DNA from: JBBQWS01 sp038210415
Lineage (GTDB): Bacteria; Actinomycetota; Actinomycetes; Prado026
Direction of reading: 5' to 3'
Assembly (NCBI GenBank): GCA_038210415.1
Contig: JBBQWS010000012.1
Coordinates: 1 to 64,000, forward strand
DNA length: 64,000 nt
A program made the position numbers and the translations under genes. Positions within the stretch are counted from its first letter, which is position 1, and every line of letters starts with the position of its first letter. The notes under the pieces were generated by a model that worked only from the letters and a program-made list of their open reading frames with translations, searched no databases and was not told the DNA's origin. Positions 17,028-26,930 of the stretch are shown piece after piece.

Positions 17028-18014
17028 TCAGCCGCCGATGGCCGACATGGGTCGATCCGGCTGCAGGAAAGTCGGGTCGTCGATGCCATGTCCGGCCTTC
17101 TTCGCCAGCAGCGAACCGCGCATCATCTCGACCAACCGGGCGTCGTCCGCGCCCGCGCGCAGCGCCCCTCGCAGGTCGGTCTCTGACTGGGCGAACAGGC
17201 AGTCGCGCAGCTGGCCGTCAGCCGTGAAGCGCAGCCGGTCGCAGGAGCCGCAGAACGGCCGGGTCACCGATCCGATGACGCCGACCCGGCCACGGCCGCC
17301 GTCCACGATCCAGGTCTCGGCCGGCGCACTCCCCCGCGAGCCGTCCGGCTCCGGATCGAGCCGGAACGACGCGTGCAGCAGGGTCAGGATCTCATCGGCG
17401 GTCACCATCTGATTGCGATCCCAGCCGTGCTGGGCGTCCAGCGGCATCTGCTCGATGAATCGCAGCTCGTAGCCGCGCTCGAGGCACCAGGCGAGCAGCT
17501 GCGGCGCCTGCGTGTCGTTGACCCCGCGTAGCAGCACCGCGTTGACCTTCACCGGGCGCAATCCGGCCTGGTGGGCGGCGGCCAGTCCGGCGAGCACATC
17601 GGCCAGCCGGTCGCGGTGCGCCAACGCGATGAACTGATCGCGGTCCAGGGTGTCGAGGCTGACGTTGACCCGGTCGAGCCCGGCGTCACGCAACGGCCCC
17701 GCGACCCGCTCCAAGCCGATCCCGTTCGTCGTGACCGAGAGCTTGGGGCGAGGCTCCAGCGCAGCGACTCGCTCGACGATGGAGACCAGACCACGCCGGA
17801 GCAGCGGCTCGCCGCCGGTGAAGCGGACCTCGGTGACTCCTTCGCCGACGGCCAGCGAGATCAGGCGGACGAGCTCGTCGTCGGTCAGCAGGTCTGGAGT
17901 CGGCAACCACTCGAGGCCCTCGGGTGGCATGCAGTAGGAGCAGCGCAGGTTGCACTTGTCGGTCAACGAGACGCGCAGGTCGGTCGCGATGCGACCGAAC
18001 GTGTCCAGCAGCAC
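17028..18014 (-). CDS. moaA: GTP 3',8-cyclase MoaA (molybdenum cofactor biosynthesis)
   Basis: 328 aa radical-SAM enzyme that converts GTP to 3',8-cyclo-7,8-dihydro-GTP in the first step of molybdopterin synthesis. The SAM cluster motif is CNLRCSYC (CxxxCxxC) near residue 20. FTGGEPLLRRG follows. The C-terminal cluster Cys residues lie in FCGSC and DCLF, and the essential terminal Gly-Gly is present (SAIGG). GTG 18014 has GGAGGAG about 7 nt upstream. No other moa gene is seen in the window, so the rest of the pathway must be elsewhere. Confidence 0.95.
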   Translation of the reverse strand: MLLDTFGRIATDLRVSLTDKCNLRCSYCMPPEGLEWLPTPDLLTDDELVRLISLAVGEGVTEVRFTGGEPLLRRGLVSIVERVAALEPRPKLSVTTNGIGLERVAGPLRDAGLDRVNVSLDTLDRDQFIALAHRDRLADVLAGLAAAHQAGLRPVKVNAVLLRGVNDTQAPQLLAWCLERGYELRFIEQMPLDAQHGWDRNQMVTADEILTLLHASFRLDPEPDGSRGSAPAETWIVDGGRGRVGVIGSVTRPFCGSCDRLRFTADGQLRDCLFAQSETDLRGALRAGADDARLVEMMRGSLLAKKAGHGIDDPTFLQPDRPMSAIGG

Positions 18015-18111
18015 GTCGTCTCCTCCGTCACGCAGGGTTGCCAGGTCGTGGCCTCCGCCAGCGTACGCGCCGGCGGCGTGCCTGGCTCGCGGAGTCGCAA
18101 GGGTGTGCAGG

Positions 18112-18117
18112 TACCGT
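18112..18117 (+). promoter_or_regulatory. -10 element TACCGT for leaderless SURF1-like gene
   Basis: TACCGT is followed by exactly 6 nt and then GTG 18124. Same geometry as the cphB, satD-like and response-regulator promoters in this window. Confidence 0.55.
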
Positions 18118-18123
18118 CGTGGG

Positions 18124-18891
18124 GTGTACGGCTTCTTGCGCGGACGTCGATGGATCGGCTTTGCGCTGCTCGCCGTCTTCTTCATGCTGCTGTTCGTCCG
18201 GCTCGGCTTCTGGCAGCTCAACCGGCTCTCCGAGCGACGCGCCTCCAACGCCACCATCACCGCGAACACGGCCGCCACGCCAGCGGCGTTCACCGACCTC
18301 GTGCTCTCGGCGCCGCATCCCGGCGACGCCCTGGAGTGGCGCACCGTGACCGTCACCGGCCGCTGGGACGGCGCCCACCAGGTCTATTGGCGCAACCGCA
18401 CGTTCGACGGCGCCAACGGGTACGAAGTGATCACCCCGCTGCTGCCGGCGTCCGGGCCGGCCCTGCTGGTCAACCGTGGGTGGGTCCCGTCGGGTGCCTC
18501 TGCCGGCGCGCCCGACAACGTCCCTGTCCCCCAGGACGGGATCGTCTCCGTGGTCGGCTGGCTGCGGATGACCCAGCCGCAGCGCCCGAGCAGCTCTCTG
18601 CCGGCGAACCAGGTGCTGGCGATCAACGCCGAGGCGATCGCCAAGGGCATGCCGTTCCCGGTGTACGACGCGTACGCGATCCTGACCACCGAGTCGCCGG
18701 CGCCGCCCGCCGCGCCCAAGCTGCTGCCCGGGCCGGACCTGACCGAGGGCCCGCACCTGCTGTACGCGATCCAGTGGTACCTCTTCGCGGGGATCGCAGT
18801 CGCAGGCTGGTTCGTCTACGTCAGGCGGGAGGCGCAGGATCGGGCCGCCGCCGGTCCGCCCCCGGCCATGGCCCCGGCGTCGACGAGTTGA
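18124..18891 (+). CDS. SURF1 family cytochrome oxidase assembly protein
   Basis: 255 aa. SURF1 proteins help insert heme a into cytochrome c oxidase subunit I. The layout is the family standard: an N-terminal TM (about 10-30; FVRLGFWQLNR is the signature), a periplasmic domain with the NRGWVP block, and a C-terminal TM (HLLYAIQWYLFAGIAVAG). Functionally it goes with ctaA (38.6 kb) and ctaB (42.5 kb) in this window. The 3' end overlaps the convergent GNAT gene by about 70 bp. Confidence 0.9.
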   Translation: MYGFLRGRRWIGFALLAVFFMLLFVRLGFWQLNRLSERRASNATITANTAATPAAFTDLVLSAPHPGDALEWRTVTVTGRWDGAHQVYWRNRTFDGANGYEVITPLLPASGPALLVNRGWVPSGASAGAPDNVPVPQDGIVSVVGWLRMTQPQRPSSSLPANQVLAINAEAIAKGMPFPVYDAYAILTTESPAPPAAPKLLPGPDLTEGPHLLYAIQWYLFAGIAVAGWFVYVRREAQDRAAAGPPPAMAPASTS

Positions 18892-19423
18892 GGTCGCGGT
18901 ACTCCACCGTCTCGTCGACCACGGTGAGCCCGCGCGCCCTGTAGTTGGCGAGCGCCGCGGGGCCGTCCAACGAGCAGGTGTGCACCCAGACCCGGGCGGC
19001 GCCCGGAGTCGCCCAGGCTTCGCGTAGCGCCTGCTCGAGCAACCACCCGCCGAGCCCCAGCCCGGTGAACTGCGGGAGCAGCCCGAAGTAGGCGACCTCG
19101 ACCGCTCCCTGCGGCTGGCCGTCTAGCTCCGCGTACCCGGCGGGTGCGCCGCCGACCTGGGCGAGCAGCGTCCGGTGCTCGGGCCGGTCGACCCAGGCTT
19201 GCCACTGCGCGTACGTCCACGGCAGCCGGTCGACCCAGTACCAGTCGCCGCCCACGGCCGTGTAGAGGAAGCGGTTCAGCTCAGGCACCGCCGTCTCGAC
19301 CTCCACGAGGTCCGCCGGGACGCGAGGTGGTCGCGCGGGCACGACGTCCGCAGGGCTGCGCTGCTCGAGGGTCCAGACCCGCACCTCGGTGGCTCCCGGC
19401 TCGGGGCCCGCGAGCAGGGTCAC
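18821..19423 (-). CDS. GNAT family N-acetyltransferase
   Basis: 200 aa from GTG 19423. The acetyl-CoA binding motif is VAYFGLLPQFTGLGLGGWL (Q-x2-GxGxG) near residue 115. NRFLYTAVGGDWYW and DRLPWTYAQW lie upstream, and the Trp-rich N-half is typical of a group of actinobacterial GNATs with unknown acceptor. The extreme C-terminus (Pro- and Arg-rich) overlaps the SURF1 gene antisense and may not be conserved. Its start region diverges from the SDR gene across about 58 bp. Confidence 0.8.
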   Translation of the reverse strand: MTLLAGPEPGATEVRVWTLEQRSPADVVPARPPRVPADLVEVETAVPELNRFLYTAVGGDWYWVDRLPWTYAQWQAWVDRPEHRTLLAQVGGAPAGYAELDGQPQGAVEVAYFGLLPQFTGLGLGGWLLEQALREAWATPGAARVWVHTCSLDGPAALANYRARGLTVVDETVEYRDLNSSTPGPWPGADRRRPDPAPPA

Positions 19424-19469
19424 GGCCGGCTCGGGCGCGGGGCGGCGCCACCGGTTCTGTCCACTCGGG

Positions 19470-19475
19470 CAGGAT
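19470..19475 (+). promoter_or_regulatory. Possible -10 element CAGGAT for SDR gene
   Basis: CAGGAT ends 6 nt before ATG 19482. It differs from TANNNT at one base and fits the leaderless pattern. Confidence 0.4.
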
Positions 19476-19481
19476 AGTGCG

Positions 19482-20237
19482 ATGGACCTCGGACTCGACG
19501 GCAGCGTCTTCCTTGTCAGCGGTGGCACCCGGGGTCTCGGCCGGGCCGCCGCGAACGTGCTGGTGGCCGAGGGGGCGTGCGTCGTGGTCTCCGGGCGCAA
19601 CCCTGCCGCAGTGCAGGCGGCAGCTGCGGAGCTCCATCCGCAGCGAGCGCTGGGGATCAGCGCCGACAACGCCGACCCGGCCGCACCCGAGCGGCTCGTC
19701 GCTGCCGCCGTGGCCCGGTTCGGCCGCCTCGACGGTGCACTCATCAGCGTGGGCGGGCCGCCAGGCGGTGGCATCGACGACCTCACCGATGACCAGTGGC
19801 GGAAGGCTTTCGACACCGTGTTCCTGGGTGCTGTGCGGATGGCCAGGGCGGTGGCGCGGGCACTGCCGGTCGGCGGAGGGTCGATCGCGTTCGTCCTGTC
19901 GTCGTCGGTGCACGAGCCGATCCGGGGGCTCGCCGCGTCGAACGGTCTGCGCCCGGGGCTCGCGATGGTGGCGAAGTCGATGGCTGACGAGTGGGGGTCA
20001 GCCGGGATCCGCGTGAACGGGCTGTTGCCCGGCCGGATCGCCACCGACCGGCTCAAGTCGCTGGACAAGTCGGTCCGCAAGGGCGATGCCAGCGCGCTGA
20101 GGGCCGCCGTACCGCTCAAGCGCGACGGCGACCCGGCGGAGTTCGGTCGGGTGGCCGCGTTCGTGCTCTCGCCCGCCGCCTCGTACGTCACCGGCGCGAT
20201 GATCCCCGTCGACGGGGGCACCTACCGCGGGCTTTAG
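19482..20237 (+). CDS. SDR-family oxidoreductase with atypical active site
   Basis: 251 aa. The Rossmann cofactor motif SGGTRGLG and the C-terminal IPVDGGTYRGL show an SDR fold. The usual catalytic Tyr-x3-Lys is not present: the corresponding segment reads SNGLRPGLAMVAKSMADEW, with the Tyr position replaced while the Lys is kept. The active-site Ser is still seen in VLSSSVHEP. Some SDR subfamilies show this SNxLR pattern, and their chemistry is uncharacterised. The frame is intact and has no sign of decay, so a changed reaction or a non-enzymatic role is more likely than a dead gene. Confidence 0.75.
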   Translation: MDLGLDGSVFLVSGGTRGLGRAAANVLVAEGACVVVSGRNPAAVQAAAAELHPQRALGISADNADPAAPERLVAAAVARFGRLDGALISVGGPPGGGIDDLTDDQWRKAFDTVFLGAVRMARAVARALPVGGGSIAFVLSSSVHEPIRGLAASNGLRPGLAMVAKSMADEWGSAGIRVNGLLPGRIATDRLKSLDKSVRKGDASALRAAVPLKRDGDPAEFGRVAAFVLSPAASYVTGAMIPVDGGTYRGL

Positions 20238-20430
20238 CGTCGACTGTCCCGTCGTACGCCCCGCCCCCCTCCCCACAAGGGTTCCTTCATGCCAATGGGA
20301 CGAGTTCTCGCGACACTCTCCGGGAGCCGTGGGAAGCGCGCGACTGCGCCTTCCGCGGCCCTTCAGGCAACACAGTCCGCATCGCGCAAGCCTGACCACC
20401 GCGGCGCTGGCTCACGGGCAGCGGCCGATG
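20238..20430. other. Intergenic stretch with no recognised feature
   Basis: 193 bp between the convergent SDR and ABC exporter genes. It holds C-rich runs but no convincing hairpin with a T-run, RNA gene or conserved reading frame. Confidence 0.5.
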
Positions 20431-22317
20431 TCAGGCCTGGAGCTCGGCCGCCGGCGTTTGCCGCTCGAACTGCGTGCGGTAGAGGTCGGCATACAGCCCT
20501 GCCGCAGCAAGCAGCTCGTCGTGGGTGCCCCGCTCGACGATCCGCCCGTCGTCCACGACCAGGATCAGGTCGGCGTCGCGCACGGTCGACAGCCGGTGCG
20601 CGATCACCAGGGATGTCCGACCCGTGAGCGCGGTGGCCAGGGCCCGTTGCACCGCCGCCTCGGACTCCGAGTCGAGGTGCGCCGTCGCCTCGTCCAGCAC
20701 CACGATCCGGGGTGCCTTGAGAAGCAGTCGGGCGATGGCCAGCCGCTGCTTCTCGCCGCCGGACAAGCGGTAGCCCCGATCGCCAACGACGGTGTCGAGC
20801 CCGTCGGGCAGGCTGGAGACGAGGTCCCAGATCTGGGCAGAACGACACGCCTGCTCGAAGTCGGCGTCCGTCGCGCCCGGTGCGGCGTACTGCAGGTTGG
20901 CCCGGATCGTGTCGTGGAACATGTGTGCGTCCTGGGTGACCACCCCGATGACGCGGTGCAACGACTCCTGCGTGACGCCGCGGACGTCCTCTCCGCCCAC
21001 CAGCACAGCGCCTTCGGTGACGTCGTACAGCCGGGACACCAGCGAGGTGATCGTGCTCTTGCCCGCGCCGGACGGGCCGACGAGCGCCACCAGCTCGCCG
21101 GGTCGCACGGTGAACGAGACACCGTCGAGCACGAGGGCCGAGGGAGCAGAGTCGAGCACGGCCACCGACTCGAGCGACGCCAGCGACACCTCGTCGGCGG
21201 ACGGGTAGCGGAACACGACGTCGCGCAGCTCGATGGTGTCCGCTGACGGCGGAAGGGTGGTCGCGTCCGGTGCGTCGTCGACCATGGGCGGCAGGTCGAG
21301 CACCTCGAACACCCGCTCGAACGACACGAGCGCCGTCATGACGTCGACCTGCACGTTCGAAAGAGCGGTCAGCGGACCATAGAGCTGGGTCAACAACGAG
21401 GCCAGAGCCACCAGGGTCCCGACCTTCAGGGTCCCGTTGATGGCCAGCACCCCACCCATGCCGTAGACGAGTGCCGTTGCCAGCGCCGCGACCGTGGTCA
21501 GGGCGGCGAAGAAGACCCGGCTGTACATCGCGGACAGGACGCCGATGTCACGCACCCGGCCGGCCTTGGCCGCGAACGCCGCCGACTCCTCGTCCGGCCG
21601 GCCGAAGATCTTGACCAGGAGCGCCCCTGAGACGTTGAACCGCTCGGTCATCGTCTGGCTCATGGACGCGTTGGTCTGCATGGCCTCACGGGTGATGGCC
21701 GCCAACCGCTTGCCGACCCAGCGCGCCGGCAGGACGAACAGCGGCAGCAGCAGCAAAGCGAGGGCCGTGATCTGCCACGACAGGATGATCATGGTCGTGA
21801 GGACGAGGACGAGGCTGACGACGTTGGACACGACCGAGGACAAGGTGGACGTGAAGGCCTGCTGCGCCCCGACGACGTCGCTGTTGAGGCGCGACACCAA
21901 CGAGCCGGTCTGGGTGCGGGTGAAGAACGCCACGGGCATCCGCTGGACATGGTCGAAGACCCGAGTGCGCAGGTCGTAGATGAGGCCCTCGCCGATCCGC
22001 GACGAGAAGTAGCGCCCGACCAGGGTGAGTGACGTCGCGATGATTGCGAGGGCGGCGATGCCGAACGCTGTACGGATCACGACCGCGGTGTCCTGCTTCG
22101 CGACGCCCTCGTCGATGATGACCTTGAACAGCAAGGGGGTGAGGACCACGGTGAAGGACGCCAGGACCACCGTGACCAGGAACCAGCTGATCTCGCGCCG
22201 ATAGGGCCGGGCGAACCCGAGGATCCGCTTCGCTGTGCCAGGCGCGAGCCGCTTGCGGTCCGGGCCCTGCCGGGTCAGCGAGCGGTACTGCGACCAGTTC
22301 GAGTGGGACATCGACAT
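20431..22317 (-). CDS. ABC exporter, fused TM domain and ATPase
   Basis: 628 aa. A six-TM exporter domain (about 35-330) is followed by one ATPase with Walker A GPSGAGKST, signature LSGGEKQR, Walker B IVVLDEATAHLD and switch IAHRLSTVRDADLI. Such half-transporters dimerise to export lipids or drugs. Start 22317 has a GGAG about 12 nt away; ATG 22311 is an alternative. No partner half-transporter lies next to it, so a homodimer is likely. Substrate unknown. Confidence 0.9.
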   Translation of the reverse strand: MSMSHSNWSQYRSLTRQGPDRKRLAPGTAKRILGFARPYRREISWFLVTVVLASFTVVLTPLLFKVIIDEGVAKQDTAVVIRTAFGIAALAIIATSLTLVGRYFSSRIGEGLIYDLRTRVFDHVQRMPVAFFTRTQTGSLVSRLNSDVVGAQQAFTSTLSSVVSNVVSLVLVLTTMIILSWQITALALLLLPLFVLPARWVGKRLAAITREAMQTNASMSQTMTERFNVSGALLVKIFGRPDEESAAFAAKAGRVRDIGVLSAMYSRVFFAALTTVAALATALVYGMGGVLAINGTLKVGTLVALASLLTQLYGPLTALSNVQVDVMTALVSFERVFEVLDLPPMVDDAPDATTLPPSADTIELRDVVFRYPSADEVSLASLESVAVLDSAPSALVLDGVSFTVRPGELVALVGPSGAGKSTITSLVSRLYDVTEGAVLVGGEDVRGVTQESLHRVIGVVTQDAHMFHDTIRANLQYAAPGATDADFEQACRSAQIWDLVSSLPDGLDTVVGDRGYRLSGGEKQRLAIARLLLKAPRIVVLDEATAHLDSESEAAVQRALATALTGRTSLVIAHRLSTVRDADLILVVDDGRIVERGTHDELLAAAGLYADLYRTQFERQTPAAELQA

Positions 22318-22434
22318 GCAGGTGGCTCCGGGGGTTGCGTGACCGGGCGGACGACGGAACGTGCTGGGCACAAGAACACCACAGACGCCTGACGGTGTTC
22401 CCGGGTGCCTGCGCTCGACCGACCCGATCGCCAG

Positions 22435-23208
22435 TTAGTCCTGACCGGCCAGGTCCCGGATGCGACGTCGCTGGGCCGTCCGTTCAGCGACGAGTTGTGC
22501 GTCGTAGTCGCGGTGCGCCGCAGCCAGCAGCAGCGACTTCGTCTCGCGGACAGCGCCATAGGGAGCCAGGGTCAGCGACGCGACAACGTCGGCAGTGGCG
22601 TCCGCCAGCTGGTCGCCCGGCACAGCCGCGGTCGCCAGGCCCCACGAGACAGCCTCCGCCGCGCCGAGCCGCCGCCCCGAGACGCACAGCTCCAACGCCC
22701 GTGCGTAGCCGACGGCCTGCACCAGCGGCTGGGTACCGCCCAGGTCGGGCACCAGCCCAAGGGTCGTCTCCAGCATGCAGAACTGGGCGTCGTCGGTCAT
22801 CACTCGCAGGTCGCAGGCGAGAGCAAGCTGGAAACCGGCCCCGACTGCGTGGCCCTGCACTGCGGCGATACTCACGAAGGCGGGATCGCGCAGCCACGAG
22901 AACGCGCTCTGGTATGCCGCGACCGTCTCGTCGAACGTCTCGGCGTCGACCGTGGCCAGGCTGGCGAACGAGGCTTCGCCCGGAATCCCCTCCGGAGTGA
23001 ACATCCGCCGGTCGAGGCCGGCCGAGAACGACGGGCCTTCGGCGCGAAGGACTACGACTCGGCATCCGGCCACGGCGGCAGGCAGAGCGGCCAGCCCACG
23101 CCACAGGGCCGGGGTCTGTGCGTTGAGACGCTCAGGGCGGTCGAGAGTGACGGTGGCGACCGGTCCGGCGACCTCGAGCCGAAACCCCTCGGCCCTGTTC
23201 TCGGTTAC
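22435..23208 (-). CDS. Enoyl-CoA hydratase/isomerase family protein with a damaged or non-standard start codon
   Basis: About 257 aa of crotonase fold: LDRPERLNAQTPALWR, FSAGLDRRMF (first oxyanion loop), QGHAVGAGFQLALACDLR (second loop) and LGLVPDLGGTQ (catalytic Glu normally in this segment; here Asp-Leu-Gly-Gly). The conserved N-terminal strand (FRLEVAGPVATVTLDRPE) has no ATG, GTG or TTG before it. The first in-frame codon at the expected place is GTA (23206-23208), overlapping the stop of the upstream HTH gene as GTAA. A GTGA overlap mutated to GTAA explains this. A GTG at 23073 would delete the first 45 residues. Confidence 0.75.
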   Translation of the reverse strand, partial: VTENRAEGFRLEVAGPVATVTLDRPERLNAQTPALWRGLAALPAAVAGCRVVVLRAEGPSFSAGLDRRMFTPEGIPGEASFASLATVDAETFDETVAAYQSAFSWLRDPAFVSIAAVQGHAVGAGFQLALACDLRVMTDDAQFCMLETTLGLVPDLGGTQPLVQAVGYARALELCVSGRRLGAAEAVSWGLATAAVPGDQLADATADVVASLTLAPYGAVRETKSLLLAAAHRDYDAQLVAERTAQRRRIRDLAGQD

Positions 23209-23417
23209 TTCTTCGCCTTGCCGCGAGTGGCTCCGCCGCGACCGCGGAGCGTGACGTCGGCTTCGGTCAGCACCCGATGGATGAAGCCGTACGACCGGCC
23301 CGTCGACTCCGCGAGGGCTCGGATGCTGGCGCCGCCTTGGTACTTCTTCTTGAGATCGTCGGCGAGCTTGCCTCGCTCAGCGCCGGTGACGCGGCGTCCC
23401 TTGCCAATGTCGGCCAC
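23205..23417 (-). CDS. Small helix-turn-helix protein
   Basis: 70 aa from GTG 23417, with GAGGAGG 6 nt upstream. A single HTH (KYQGGASIRALAESTGRSYG, about residues 24-43) resembles the DNA-binding motif of resolvases and small actinobacterial HTH proteins. The C-terminus is basic (GRGGATRGKAKK), suggesting nucleic-acid contact. Proteins of this type are widespread in actinobacteria without known targets. Its TAA stop overlaps the presumed start of the enoyl-CoA hydratase gene, so the two are probably coupled. Confidence 0.75.
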   Translation of the reverse strand: MADIGKGRRVTGAERGKLADDLKKKYQGGASIRALAESTGRSYGFIHRVLTEADVTLRGRGGATRGKAKK

Positions 23418-23502
23418 GGGGCCCTCCTCGGTTGAGCTGCTGGTGGCTTGCCCCCCATGATCACTCAACCATGCGACGGCCGCCACCGGTAGCCTCCGCC
23501 CG

Positions 23503-25101
<1,599 letters not shown>

Positions 25102-25257
25102 TGGGGACGAACCTCTCCGGGGGACGGCGGTGAACGGGTGCTGACGCGATGATCGCGAGAACCGTTCGTCAGGGCTCGGAGCGGTGCATGCCCGTAGTCT
25201 ACCGGCGCGATCCGTGTCACCAGCCGAGCCGCGGCTGTTCCGACTGGGAGGTCCTCG

Positions 25258-26118
25258 ATGCAGTTCGACAACCAAGGGGTGGACGTCTCCGGGGTGGACG
25301 ACCAGCGTGGTGGCGGCGGCATGGGCCGGGGCACGATGGTCGCCGGCGGTGGGGGCATCGTCGGGTTGATCGTCACCCTGCTCGTGGTGTTCCTTGGCGG
25401 CAGTGACACCGGTGGCACGGGCGGAGCAGCGGGCGAGACGCTCGACCAGCTCAAGGCCCGCTGCAACACCAACGGCGCCCTGAACCAGTACAACGACTGC
25501 TACCTGATCAAGGTCTTCAACGAGACCGACCAGGTGTGGAAGGCGGAGTTCGCCCGGCTCGGGCAGACCTACCGCCGACCTACCTTGACGTTCTTCACCG
25601 GGCAGGTACGCACCGGCTGCGGGGCTGCCTCGTCGCAGGTCGGGCCGTTCTACTGCCCGCCGGACCAGCACATCTACATCGACGTCGACTTCCTGAACCA
25701 GCTGCAGCAGCAGTTCGGTGCACAGGGTCGCTACGCCGAGGCGTACATCCTGGCGCACGAGTACGGCCACCACCTGCAGACGATGCTGGGCGTCGAGCCC
25801 AAGGTCCGTCGCCTACAGCAGGCCAACCCCACTCAGCAGAACCCGCTGTCGGTCAAGCTCGAGCTGCAGGCCGACTGCTTCGCGGGGGTCTGGGGCGCGC
25901 TGGCCAACCGGGACGGCAAGGTCACGGTGACCAAGTCCGACGTCGCCGAGGCACAGCGGGCCGCCGCCGCGGTCGGCGACGACCGGATCCAGAAGGCGTC
26001 GACCGGCCGGGTGAATCCGGAGTCGTGGACGCACGGTTCGGCCGCAGCCCGGCAGCGCTGGTACACCACCGGCTACAACAGCGCCAGCCTCCAGCGCTGC
26101 GACACCTTCGCCACGTAG
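25258..26118 (+). CDS. YpfJ-family neutral zinc metallopeptidase, membrane anchored
   Basis: 286 aa. A Gly-rich cytoplasmic start, one TM (about 29-47), then an extracellular domain with the zinc-protease motif HEYGHH (residues 167-172) and ELQADCFAGVWG carrying the third ligand. FYCPPDQHIYIDVDF is a further family block. GGGAGG stands 6 nt before ATG 25258. Family members are called putative neutral zinc metallopeptidases; no substrate is known. It is divergent from the ABC-F gene and convergent with the SUF operon end. Confidence 0.88.
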   Translation: MQFDNQGVDVSGVDDQRGGGGMGRGTMVAGGGGIVGLIVTLLVVFLGGSDTGGTGGAAGETLDQLKARCNTNGALNQYNDCYLIKVFNETDQVWKAEFARLGQTYRRPTLTFFTGQVRTGCGAASSQVGPFYCPPDQHIYIDVDFLNQLQQQFGAQGRYAEAYILAHEYGHHLQTMLGVEPKVRRLQQANPTQQNPLSVKLELQADCFAGVWGALANRDGKVTVTKSDVAEAQRAAAAVGDDRIQKASTGRVNPESWTHGSAAARQRWYTTGYNSASLQRCDTFAT

Positions 26119-26136
26119 CACCGGCTTACTGCGGGG

Positions 26137-26460
26137 TCACACGTTGAAGCCGAGCGCCCGCAGCTGTTCGCGGCCCTCGTCGGTGATCTTGTCGGGGCCC
26201 CACGGGGGCATCCAGACCCAGTTGATGCGTACGTCGTCCGACAACGGGGCCAACGCCGACCGGGTCTGGTCCTCGATCACGTCCGTGAGCGGGCAGGCCG
26301 CGCTGGTCAGGGTCATGTCGAGAACAGCTGTGCGGTTCTGGTCGAGCGTGATCCCGTAGACCAGGCCCAGGTCGACGACGTTGATGCCGAGCTCGGGGTC
26401 GACGACGTCACGCATCGCCTCCGTGAGCTCCTCGATCACGGCTACCGACGGCTCGCTCAT
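26137..26460 (-). CDS. PaaD/MIP18-like metal-sulfur cluster assembly factor (SufT-like)
   Basis: 107 aa DUF59 protein: VVDPELGINVVDLGLVYGI and the TLTSAACPLTDVIEDQT block with the conserved Cys. Such proteins help pass Fe-S clusters from SUF scaffolds to targets. It is the last gene of the SUF operon, and its ATG overlaps the sufU stop (ATGA). Similarity to phenylacetate PaaD is only by domain; context decides for Fe-S assembly. Confidence 0.9.
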   Translation of the reverse strand: MSEPSVAVIEELTEAMRDVVDPELGINVVDLGLVYGITLDQNRTAVLDMTLTSAACPLTDVIEDQTRSALAPLSDDVRINWVWMPPWGPDKITDEGREQLRALGFNV

Positions 26461-26930
26461 GCTTGCTCCTCCACCGAGTCCTGGTGAGCGGCTGCCGCGT
26501 GAGCAGCCGCATCCTTGAACGCCATCCATCCGAGCAGCGCGCACTTGATCCGCGCCGGGTACTTCGACACCCCGACGAACGCCACGGCGTCCTCGAGCAC
26601 GTCCTCGTCCGGCTCCGCCTCGCCCTTGCTCTGCATCAGCGCCAGGAAGGCCTCCTGCGCCTGCAGGGCCTCTCGCAGCGAGCGGCCGTCGACCAGGTCC
26701 GACATGACCGACGTGGAGGCCTGGCTGATCGAGCAGCCCAACCCGTCGTGCGACACGTCGAGGACGGTGAAGTCGGGCCCGTCGCCGAGCCTGACCCGGA
26801 CGGTCACCTCGTCGCCGCAGGTGGGGTTCACGTGGTGCGCCTCGGCATCGAACTCGTCCGAGAGACCGCGATGGTGCGGGCGTCGGTAGTGGTCCAGGAT
26901 GATCTCCTGGTACATGTCCTCGAGCTTCAT
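26457..26930 (-). CDS. sufU: Fe-S assembly protein SufU
   Basis: 157 aa, IscU-like fold. Conserved Cys sites are NPTCGDEV, GLGCSISQAS and KYPARIKCALLGW. In Gram-positive SUF systems SufU carries zinc and accepts persulfide sulfur from SufS to feed the SufBCD scaffold. The gene overlaps both neighbours by 4 bp. An extra Ala/His-rich C-terminal tail is present. Confidence 0.95.
   Translation of the reverse strand: MKLEDMYQEIILDHYRRPHHRGLSDEFDAEAHHVNPTCGDEVTVRVRLGDGPDFTVLDVSHDGLGCSISQASTSVMSDLVDGRSLREALQAQEAFLALMQSKGEAEPDEDVLEDAVAFVGVSKYPARIKCALLGWMAFKDAAAHAAAAHQDSVEEQA

Noticed and set aside
17143..18014. Molybdenum cofactor riboswitch near moaA
   Set aside because: The structured RNA lies downstream of moaA on the other strand and fits 6C RNA; nothing suitable precedes the moaA start.
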